Below, piece after piece: positions 1 through 5,546 of a stretch of DNA of 7,263 bases (positions are counted from its first letter, which is position 1; each line of letters begins with the position of its first letter). Where the stretch lies: positions 1-7,263 of the forward strand of contig JAXFQM010000055.1 in the NCBI GenBank assembly GCA_034178965.1. Reading direction: 5' to 3'. The DNA is from Colimorpha sp034178965. Its GTDB lineage: Bacteria > Bacteroidota > Bacteroidia > Bacteroidales > P3. The position numbers and the translations under genes were made by a program. The notes beneath the pieces are model-generated. The model was not told the DNA's origin and ran no database searches. It saw only the letters and a list, made by a program, of their open reading frames with translations.

Positions 1-789
1 GAGGTGAGCATAGAGGGTTTGGAAACCATAACCATGGTTGATTTCCACAAGGATACCATATCCGCTGAAGCCTTTTGTGCGTCCCGTGGAGGTCACTGTG
101 CCGTCGGCAGTGGCATAGACAGGGGTGCCTTTTTTGGCAGAGAGGTCCACGCCCGTGTGCCTCCTGCGGCTATGCAGTATGGGATGGTACCGGCTGCCGA
201 AGCCGCTTGCTATGCGGCACTGTCCCTTGACTACTGGCAGGATGGCGGGCATGGCGTCGAAATGCTTTTGTTTATTCACGGCCATGTTGTATACTTCGTC
301 GAGCGAGCGGCTTTCAATATAGAGCCGTTTCGTCAAGTCGTCCACTCGTTGGCTGGTGTTTTTCACCAACTCTGTGTTGTCATATCCCTCCAACTCTTCG
401 TAGCGATCCACTCCGCCTATGCCGCTGTGCCGCACGTTGTCATCAATAGGTTCGGCTTCGAAGATGGTGCGGTACACATTGTCATCTCGTTGCTCGATAT
501 CGGTCAACACCTTTTCCGCGCGCGCCACGCGACCGTTTAGTTGCTTCATTTGGCGTTCGTATTGCGTTATCTCGCGCTTGAGACGCCGTTCTTGTGGCGA
601 GTCGAAAAGGCGCAAGGCAAGGATATTGATTACCACCGCCAACACCACGCCGAATGCTACAGTAAAGGATACTTTCTTCAGCGAGTCGCGAATGCCCACA
701 ACCACTTTCTCGTATGACAGTGTGTGTGGGTTGAATTTATAGGTGTGCTTTTCCTTTTTCTTGCCAAGTAGTTTCTTAAAAAAATCCAT
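1..789 (-). CDS. Membrane-anchored M23 family metallopeptidase (C-terminus cut by window edge)
   Basis: Probable zinc endopeptidase that cuts peptidoglycan cross-links, anchored in the inner membrane and facing the periplasm. Translating the minus strand from ATG 789 gives 263 codons running off the window, so the C-terminus is missing. Residues 1-40 are basic and include NPHTLSYEKV; residues 42-61 are one hydrophobic membrane segment; residues 65-175 are charged, coiled-coil-like linker. The peptidase domain starts near 185 with ASGFGSRYHP (194-203). RRHTGVD carries the zinc ligands H211 and D215 of the HxxxD motif, followed by GTPVYATADGTV (221-232) and LYAHL (259-263). The last family motif, HxH (usually PHLHFE), would lie beyond the window, so activity cannot be confirmed here. 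An ATG at 795 would add Met-Leu. The gene lies 67 bases after the upstream gene on the same strand, with no terminator or TAnnTTTG promoter between them, so co-transcription is likely. Confidence 0.93.
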   Translation of the reverse strand, partial: MDFFKKLLGKKKEKHTYKFNPHTLSYEKVVVGIRDSLKKVSFTVAFGVVLAVVINILALRLFDSPQERRLKREITQYERQMKQLNGRVARAEKVLTDIEQRDDNVYRTIFEAEPIDDNVRHSGIGGVDRYEELEGYDNTELVKNTSQRVDDLTKRLYIESRSLDEVYNMAVNKQKHFDAMPAILPVVKGQCRIASGFGSRYHPILHSRRRHTGVDLSAKKGTPVYATADGTVTSTGRTKGFSGYGILVEINHGYGFQTLYAHL

Positions 790-856
790 GAGCATTTTTT
801 TACGACGTGTGCACGGGGGATTACGTGGCTGCGACGCCATTTCTCAATAAAAATTA

Positions 857-1960
857 TCAACCAAGTTTATTTGTGTCTGCCTGTTTCATCACTTCTCCCA
901 GCGCGTCAACAAAATTCTGCGCGTTTAAGGGATTGCTGCACAATATGTCGAGATCCATTTCCGGGATGGATATTTGTGCCATCTTTCCGTTGCTGCTGAT
1001 GCCATAAAGGGTGCTTGTTGCGGCGCCCTTGGCAGTATTGCGTCTGTGGCGCAAATTCTTTTCGTCAAAGACCATTCCGTTGCCCTCGCTTAAAGTGTTG
1101 AGGTCAATGGGTTGGTAATTCACGGAGAGTGTGCCGTAATGGAAGAGGTCGAAGTGGAGGTTTGAGGCGGCGCGTATGATGCCTTGGGGATAGAAATAAT
1201 AGGTGTATCCCTTTGCGTCGCGTATCAGGGGTGTGTCGCCTTGCATCCAAATGAAGCGGAAAATGCCCTTATCGGCAAACACCTGCTCATAACTGCGTTG
1301 CCCCGTTTTCGGATTTTTCTCTATGCTGAATAGGCGACGGCTTTCCATCAAACTGGCAAAGGCCTTCAGCAGACCGTTCCATGCGGTACGCTGCTCTTCG
1401 CTGGCCTTTTCAAGGGGTTTTATTTCGGCCGCCAGCATGTCGTGTTGTAGCGTGGCCAATTGACCTTTCATGCGAGTAATGAGACCTGTGGCAATCTTTC
1501 TTAAACGGTGTCCTTCCTTGTCTTTCACCCCTTGTTGCAGTCGTTGCAACAGTTCGGCTTGTTTGCCTATTTCCAAGCAGTTCTGGTAGCGTTCCAGCAG
1601 ATGGATGCGCTGGGTATCTGTCTCTTTTGCCAGTTCCTTCTTCACCCTTTTCAGTTCGCGCTTGTAACTGGGTTCTTTCCCCGCCAGCATCTTCCAAAAA
1701 CCGTTTTTATAGGTCTCCTTTTGCGCGCGCACAAATTTGTGGTAACTATGGCTATCGGTGTTGCGCACAAAAAAACCCGTTCCTGGAACGCCAGTACACA
1801 CGTAATCGCCGCTTTCTGAAAAGGAGGCATCATGGCGTTGCCTCACGCCGAAGGTAGAAAGGAAATAGTGTCGGCTAACAGGCACGCGCAACTCTTCGTT
1901 CGCCCAATAATGATGATGGAGCCAATATTTAGGACTTTCAATTTTTATCTTCTTGCTCAT
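857..1960 (-). CDS. Unrecognised 367-residue cytoplasmic protein with charged helical centre
   Basis: I do not recognise this family. It is a clean 367-codon frame ending in TGA, with codon use like its neighbours. It has no signal peptide or membrane segment, so it is probably cytoplasmic. Three parts can be seen. Residues 1-90 are rich in aromatics and histidine (YWLHHHYW at 12-19). Residues 95-215 are strongly charged with helical and coiled-coil character (KRELKRVKKELAKE at 100-113). Residues 225-360 look mixed alpha/beta, with an aromatic stretch YTYYFYPQG at 252-260. No Walker, nuclease, methylase or DNA-binding motif is obvious. It begins 31 bases after lpdA and ends 67 bases before the M23 gene on the same strand, so it is probably the middle gene of a three-gene transcript. 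A spurious ORF is unlikely because the overlapping frames look like shadows and this one fills the space between two sure genes. Confidence 0.82.
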   Translation of the reverse strand: MSKKIKIESPKYWLHHHYWANEELRVPVSRHYFLSTFGVRQRHDASFSESGDYVCTGVPGTGFFVRNTDSHSYHKFVRAQKETYKNGFWKMLAGKEPSYKRELKRVKKELAKETDTQRIHLLERYQNCLEIGKQAELLQRLQQGVKDKEGHRLRKIATGLITRMKGQLATLQHDMLAAEIKPLEKASEEQRTAWNGLLKAFASLMESRRLFSIEKNPKTGQRSYEQVFADKGIFRFIWMQGDTPLIRDAKGYTYYFYPQGIIRAASNLHFDLFHYGTLSVNYQPIDLNTLSEGNGMVFDEKNLRHRRNTAKGAATSTLYGISSNGKMAQISIPEMDLDILCSNPLNAQNFVDALGEVMKQADTNKLG

Positions 1961-1991
1961 TGTTCATTCATAGTTTGGATGGAACGGACGT

Positions 1992-3365
1992 TCAATAGGC
2001 GGCCCTTATTGCATCTGCCACCGCTTCGCTCATGGTGGGATGGGGGTGTACGCCGTCCAACACCTGTCGCGCCGTAAGGCCGTTTTGGCGCGCCACTACT
2101 ATTTCCGCTATCATGTCTGTGACGCCTTCGCCGCACATATGTGCTCCCAAGATGAGGTCGTTCTTCCTATCTATGATGACTTTTACAAATCCTTCCGTGT
2201 TGCCTATGGCCGTGGCCTTTCCACTGGCGCGGAAGAACATCTTACCTACTCGCGTCTCGTATCCAGTCTCCATCGCCTTTTTCTCGCTCATGCCCACGCT
2301 GGCCACCTCGGGGTTCACATAGGTGCAGCCAGGAATGTTGCCATAGTCTATCTTGGCGGGGTTGCCGCCGCAAATCTTGTCCACGCAGCAAATGGCTTCT
2401 GCGCTGGCCACGTGTGCCAAAGCAGGGCCGTGCACTACGTCACCAATGGCGTAGTAGCCTGGCACGGGGGTTTGGTAGTAGTCGTCCACCACAATCTTGC
2501 CGCGCTCCACAGCGATTCCCGTTTCCTCCAACCCTAAATTTTCGAGGTTCGTCACCACCCCCACGGAAGAGAGCACCACGTCGCAGTCCACCAACGCTTC
2601 CGCCCCTTTCTTGTCCTTAATGTGTACATGGCACACATCGCCTTCCACCTCTACCCTTTCCACGTTGGCACCAGTCATCACTTTCATGCCCATTTTCTTG
2701 AAGTTACGTGCAATAGTGCTGCTGGTTTCTTCGTCTTCGTTAGGCACCACGGCGGGCATAAACTCCACCAAGGTCACCTGCACTCCAATGCTTTGGTAGA
2801 AATAGGCAAACTCGCTGCCTATGGCACCGCTGCCCACCACCACCATGCTTTTGGGCTTGAAGGGGAGCGTCATCGCTTCGCGATAGCCGATGATGTGCTT
2901 GCCGTCTTGTGGCAGGTTTGGCAGTTCGCGGCTTCGCGCCCCTGTGGCAATAATAATATGCTCGGCCTCATATTCCGAGGTCTTGCCCTCCGCGTCGGTC
3001 ACCTCCACCATGTGGTTCGGCTTCACGCGGCCATGGCCCATGATAACGTCCACGCCGGCATGCTTCATCAAGAAATCCACACCTTTGCTCATGGTTTGCG
3101 CCACCGTACGGCTGCGTTGCACCATGGCCGTGAGGTCGGCTTCCACCGCTTGCGCCACCACCCCATAGGCTGCAGCATGTTGCAAGTAGTTATATACAGC
3201 TGCGCTCTTCAGCAGCGCTTTGGTGGGAATGCAGCCCCAATTGAGACAAATGCCGCCCAAACTTTCGCGTTCCACAATGGCGACTTTCAAGCCGTTCTTT
3301 GCGGCACGCTCGGCGGCCACATATCCGCCTGGTCCGCTGCCAATAACTATTAAATCGTAGGTCAT
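1992..3365 (-). CDS. lpdA: Dihydrolipoyl dehydrogenase (E3, lipoamide dehydrogenase)
   Basis: FAD-dependent cytoplasmic enzyme that reoxidises dihydrolipoamide with NAD+. It is the shared E3 subunit of 2-oxo acid dehydrogenase complexes and of the glycine cleavage system. All family marks are present: FAD-binding GSGPGG (9-14), the redox disulfide in GGICLNWGCIPTK with C40 and C45, the NAD-binding GSGAIGSEF (178-186), the second FAD motif YYAIGDV (about 306-312), and the C-terminal HPHPTMSE with catalytic H442 and E447. The length of 457 residues is normal. I chose ATG 3365 because it starts the protein directly at MTYDLIVIGSG, as in relatives. ATG 3386 would add seven residues (MKYLITY) and has the better Shine-Dalgarno. 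A longer frame from TTG 3443 starts inside the promoter element and is rejected. No E1, E2 or glycine cleavage gene is nearby, so which complex it serves cannot be read from this window. Confidence 0.97.
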   Translation of the reverse strand: MTYDLIVIGSGPGGYVAAERAAKNGLKVAIVERESLGGICLNWGCIPTKALLKSAAVYNYLQHAAAYGVVAQAVEADLTAMVQRSRTVAQTMSKGVDFLMKHAGVDVIMGHGRVKPNHMVEVTDAEGKTSEYEAEHIIIATGARSRELPNLPQDGKHIIGYREAMTLPFKPKSMVVVGSGAIGSEFAYFYQSIGVQVTLVEFMPAVVPNEDEETSSTIARNFKKMGMKVMTGANVERVEVEGDVCHVHIKDKKGAEALVDCDVVLSSVGVVTNLENLGLEETGIAVERGKIVVDDYYQTPVPGYYAIGDVVHGPALAHVASAEAICCVDKICGGNPAKIDYGNIPGCTYVNPEVASVGMSEKKAMETGYETRVGKMFFRASGKATAIGNTEGFVKVIIDRKNDLILGAHMCGEGVTDMIAEIVVARQNGLTARQVLDGVHPHPTMSEAVADAIRAAY

Positions 3366-3393
3366 ATATGTTATTAAATATTTCATTAACGAA

Positions 3394-3408
3394 CTCTCTT
3401 TCTCTTCC
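3394..3408 (-). promoter_or_regulatory. Purine-rich Shine-Dalgarno-like tract before lpdA
   Basis: On the minus strand the sequence reads GGAAGAGAAAGAGAG and ends about 7 bases before ATG 3386. It is the only strong Shine-Dalgarno-like tract I found ahead of a gene here. Its spacing favours the alternative lpdA start at 3386 over 3365, so the first residues of the enzyme remain uncertain. Confidence 0.45.
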
Positions 3409-3440
3409 TTACTCCCGAATAGGGGTAAAAAAAGATGTTG

Positions 3441-3448
3441 CAAATTTA
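3441..3448 (-). promoter_or_regulatory. Bacteroidota -7 promoter element for lpdA and downstream genes
   Basis: The minus strand reads TAAATTTG, an exact match to the Bacteroidota -7 consensus TAnnTTTG. A run of T lies just upstream of it, and I see no clear TTTG-type -33 element. Transcription would start near 3437, leaving a leader of roughly 50 to 70 bases before lpdA. No other consensus promoter was seen before the two following minus-strand genes, so this one may drive all three. Confidence 0.6.
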
Positions 3449-3875
3449 CAAAAAAAAAACTTCACGGCAGAAAAAAAGAAAGGAATAATGAATGCTTAAT
3501 ATCTTGTCTTGCCGAAATTTTCTGAGGTGTAGTATCCAGAATATCAGGAAGAATGTGGCACAGTTTCCCGAGGAGGAGTGCTGCATTTCCAAAACCAATG
3601 GTTTCATAGGCTGCGGGTTGCATGCGTGGACCATAGAACCAGCTTTGGACGTAAAGTCAACTCATCTTTTGCAAAATATTTTCTTTGTAAAGTGAAAGAA
3701 TTATTTATTTTCATACTTTCTTGCTTGCAGGAGGGAAACGGGCGGCAAGACAACTGCTACCGATATACTTATATGGTTCTACTACCACCATCTTGAACCT
3801 TGTCGCATGGTCGCGTGGGCTGCACTTGAATTACTCTGTTATCCTGTTTTGGACCACGTGAGCAACTACTCACAA
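3449..3875. other. Gene-poor divergent intergenic region
   Basis: About 430 bases between the lpdA promoter and the 11-bp repeat array; the whole gene-free stretch runs to 4061. Short open frames of 62 to 72 codons exist on both strands (3446-3634 minus, 3492-3695 plus, 3578-3796 plus). They overlap one another, lack ribosome sites, look unlike real proteins and resemble no family I know. A short perfect hairpin, AAACCA-A-TGGTTT, lies at 3592-3604, and the flanking bases up to about 3645 could extend it imperfectly. No tRNA, riboswitch or mobile-element end was recognised. Between the array and the next gene (3959-4049) I see nothing further. Confidence 0.55.
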
Positions 3876-3958
3876 TTAACTACCCATTAATTACCCTTCA
3901 ACTACCGATAAATTATGGGTAGTTAATGGGTACTTTATGGGTAGTTTATGGGTAGTAT
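3876..3958. repeat. Inverted array of 11-bp units (three left, four right)
   Basis: Three left units lie end to end at 3876-3886 (TTAACTACCCA), 3887-3897 (TTAATTACCCT) and 3898-3908 (TCAACTACCGA). After a 6-base spacer, TAAATT (3909-3914), four units follow in the opposite sense at 3915-3925 (ATGGGTAGTTA), 3926-3936 (ATGGGTACTTT), 3937-3947 (ATGGGTAGTTT) and 3948-3958 (ATGGGTAGTAT). The core is GGGTAGTT or its complement. The two arms pair in register around position 3912, giving an imperfect palindrome from 3876 to 3948. There is no T-run after it, so it does not look like an ordinary terminator, and it lies between divergent genes where none is needed. It could be a regulator-binding array, a cruciform or RNA hairpin, or a copy of a dispersed genomic repeat. 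Its function is unknown. Confidence 0.9.
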
Positions 3959-4049
3959 GTACTTACACGGCTTATCTATGGCATATTGCGGTCTCATTAT
4001 TTCCCTTTGTAAAATGTAAAAATAGAGCAGACACGGGAATATTTTTTCG

Positions 4050-4057
4050 TACCTTTG
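4050..4057 (+). promoter_or_regulatory. Bacteroidota -7 promoter element directly before the barrel gene
   Basis: TACCTTTG matches TAnnTTTG exactly. The ATG at 4062 begins only four bases after it. If the element is centred near -7, the transcript would start at about 4061, so the mRNA would have almost no leader. I see no clear -33 TTTG at the expected distance. Confidence 0.55.
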
Positions 4058-4061
4058 CAAA

Positions 4062-5396
4062 ATGAAACAAAAATGGATTTTTTTCACTAAACAAAAGTAT
4101 ATCAGCATTGTTACGCTACTGTTATCCCTTTTTTACGTAGCCGAAGGGCAAGTGACGATGCGCCTTAATTCGTGGAAATATCTTGCCGACGTAAGGGCAG
4201 ATTTGAACCAATTGTTTAATTACAACCAATACGAGGGGGCGCGCTGGGGGCTTGGCCTGCAATTCACTTATCCATTCCGCTACGACGTGAGCCGCTTGCG
4301 CGACCAGCAAGACGGCATTCGATTAAAGGCATACGGGGCATACGGCACCTTTGACAAGGCCTTCAAAGGAGGTGCCAGTGTAGGCATTGCGATGGCCAAA
4401 TTCCCGCTGCGCAGCATGGGAGTAAGTTTCAGCCACGACCTGGACCGCGCAGGAAGTCGCCAATTGGGAAGTTACAATATCATTCAAACCTATAACAATA
4501 CTAGTTATGTGTGCAGCAGATATATTGGTGTGGACCGTCTTGGCATGGGCATAGAGCAGCTGCACCATCGCGGCAACGACATCGGCATACTCTTGCGTCT
4601 CAGTCGCGAAGATTATCGATTCGACCAAAACGGACTGCTCTATCCTGGTGGGGAGAAAGGACGAATGCCTTGTCTGAAGTATACCGAAGGGCTGGTGAGT
4701 GTGAAATATGCGTCGGGCCTCACCTATCGTTTTTTGTTTGGCCACGTGCGCAGCAACGAACCCAACATGAAGGCCAGGGCATACGCCACGCTCGTTATGC
4801 AATATGCCGAAAAAAGAACGCTGAAGAATAGCCGCGAAGACGACCTGTCTTTATTTCTGCAAGGAGGTTTAGCAACAAAGACGGCGCCGTTTGGCCGCTA
4901 CTTCGACCTGAGCGGCACGGCGGGAAGCCATTATTTCTTCCGCAACAGTTTTATGACCGTGTTCCCAAACACTTTTTGGTCCAATGCCTACCTTGTGGGT
5001 TGCGCGCACTATCTATGGGGGCGCCCCCTTTGGAAGAGCAAAATCAGCAACCCGCAGCCTTTCGTTCAGATGAGTGCCATGATAGGCGGCTTGCGCGGCA
5101 GCAACCACAACGGCATGCTCGTCTACAGCCTGCGCAACGAAACGCCCGTGCTGCCCGCCACCACGCAGCAGATTGCCGACGAAAACGTCATCGCCCTCCA
5201 TGCCCCCACAAAAGGATTACTGGAACCCGCCGTTGGCATAGAGCGTATTCTGCGCGTCAAATGGCTTGAGGTGGGCATGGCCTGCGCCTACCAACTTGCG
5301 CCGCTTCGGGCGGAGTACCGCCGCGAGGGCTGGAAGAACAACTTCGCATGGATGGTGATGGCCAACTTGGTGCTGGAATACAAAATGAGCAAATGA
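4062..5396 (+). CDS. Secreted outer-membrane beta-barrel protein resembling the C-terminal half of DUF5686
   Basis: Probable outer-membrane protein of unknown function, 444 residues. Residues 1-30 are a signal peptide: basic start, hydrophobic ISIVTLLLSLFYV (14-26), then AEGQ with cleavage near 29. The mature part alternates polar and aromatic residues as barrel strands do. From memory, several stretches resemble the barrel of DUF5686 proteins: FNYNQYEGARWGLGL (52-66), KAYGAYGTFDKAFKGG (89-104), the FMTVFPNTFWSNAYLVGCAHYLWG region (297-320) and LLEPAVGIERILRVKWLEVG (386-405). Typical DUF5686 proteins are around 800 residues with an N-terminal carboxypeptidase-regulatory-like domain, which is absent here. 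The end, LVLEYKMSK, lacks the terminal Phe common in barrels. ATG 4062 is the only start that keeps the signal peptide, although the promoter match nearly touches it. A hairpin terminator follows. I am sure of the gene and of export, less sure of the family. Confidence 0.88.
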   Translation: MKQKWIFFTKQKYISIVTLLLSLFYVAEGQVTMRLNSWKYLADVRADLNQLFNYNQYEGARWGLGLQFTYPFRYDVSRLRDQQDGIRLKAYGAYGTFDKAFKGGASVGIAMAKFPLRSMGVSFSHDLDRAGSRQLGSYNIIQTYNNTSYVCSRYIGVDRLGMGIEQLHHRGNDIGILLRLSREDYRFDQNGLLYPGGEKGRMPCLKYTEGLVSVKYASGLTYRFLFGHVRSNEPNMKARAYATLVMQYAEKRTLKNSREDDLSLFLQGGLATKTAPFGRYFDLSGTAGSHYFFRNSFMTVFPNTFWSNAYLVGCAHYLWGRPLWKSKISNPQPFVQMSAMIGGLRGSNHNGMLVYSLRNETPVLPATTQQIADENVIALHAPTKGLLEPAVGIERILRVKWLEVGMACAYQLAPLRAEYRREGWKNNFAWMVMANLVLEYKMSK

Positions 5397-5423
5397 ACGG
5401 GGCCGCTAAAAATGAGTTGCTGC

Positions 5424-5456
5424 CGGATGTTTTTTTTATACATCTGATTTTTTTTT
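5424..5456 (+). terminator. Probable rho-independent terminator of the barrel gene
   Basis: The arms CGGATGT (5424-5430) and ACATCTG (5440-5446) form a 7-bp stem with one G-U pair around a 9-base T-rich loop. Nine T follow at 5448-5456. It starts 28 bases after the stop codon of the barrel gene. The stem is short, but the T-run is long. Confidence 0.65.
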
Positions 5457-5458
5457 CT

Positions 5459-5466
5459 TAACTTTG
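5459..5466 (+). promoter_or_regulatory. Bacteroidota -7 promoter element for buk
   Basis: TAACTTTG matches TAnnTTTG. It begins three bases after the T-run of the preceding terminator, so any -33 contact would fall inside the terminator. The predicted start near 5470 leaves a leader of about 77 bases before buk. No clear -33 TTTG was seen. Confidence 0.6.
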
Positions 5467-5481
5467 CAAATTGCTTGTGAG

Positions 5482-5538
5482 ATGCAAGTAATGTATAAAA
5501 CATGTCTATATCAAGAATATAAACATATTAATCATTAA
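5482..5538 (+). other. Possible 18-codon upstream ORF in the buk leader
   Basis: ATG 5482 opens a frame encoding MQVMYKTCLYQEYKHINH and closing with TAA at 5536-5538, eight bases before the buk ATG. It lies wholly inside the predicted leader. It has three Tyr and two His but no run of one amino acid and no good ribosome site. In A/T-rich sequence such a short frame can easily arise by chance. Confidence 0.2.
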
Positions 5539-5546
5539 ACAAACCA

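Noticed and set aside
4..540. 178-codon plus-strand frame opposite the M23 peptidase gene
   Set aside because: The minus strand encodes a peptidase with clear HxxxD and linker motifs over the same bases, so this frame is a shadow.
2040..2537. 165-codon plus-strand frame opposite the 3' part of lpdA
   Set aside because: Shadow of lpdA with no recognisable domain and no promoter or ribosome site.
2622..3353. 243-codon plus-strand frame opposite lpdA
   Set aside because: It is antisense to a certain dihydrolipoyl dehydrogenase gene, its protein is a His/Ala-rich mix typical of reverse-strand shadows, and it has no ribosome site.
3366..3443. Longer lpdA start at TTG 3443
   Set aside because: The TTG lies inside the -7 promoter element, so it would not be in the mRNA, and the added residues do not belong to the family.
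3446..3634. 62-codon minus-strand frame upstream of lpdA
   Set aside because: Low-complexity sequence with no ribosome site, running into the lpdA promoter region; not a convincing protein.
3578..3796. 72-codon plus-strand frame in the intergenic region
   Set aside because: Overlaps another short frame (3492-3695), lacks a ribosome site and shows no protein-like pattern that I recognise.
3876..3948. The inverted 11-bp array as a rho-independent terminator or a CRISPR array
   Set aside because: There is no T-run after either arm and no convergent genes to terminate. The units are contiguous without unique spacers, so it is not a CRISPR array.
4323..4802. 159-codon minus-strand frame inside the barrel gene
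   Set aside because: The plus strand encodes an intact 444-residue exported protein; the reverse frame has no family features.
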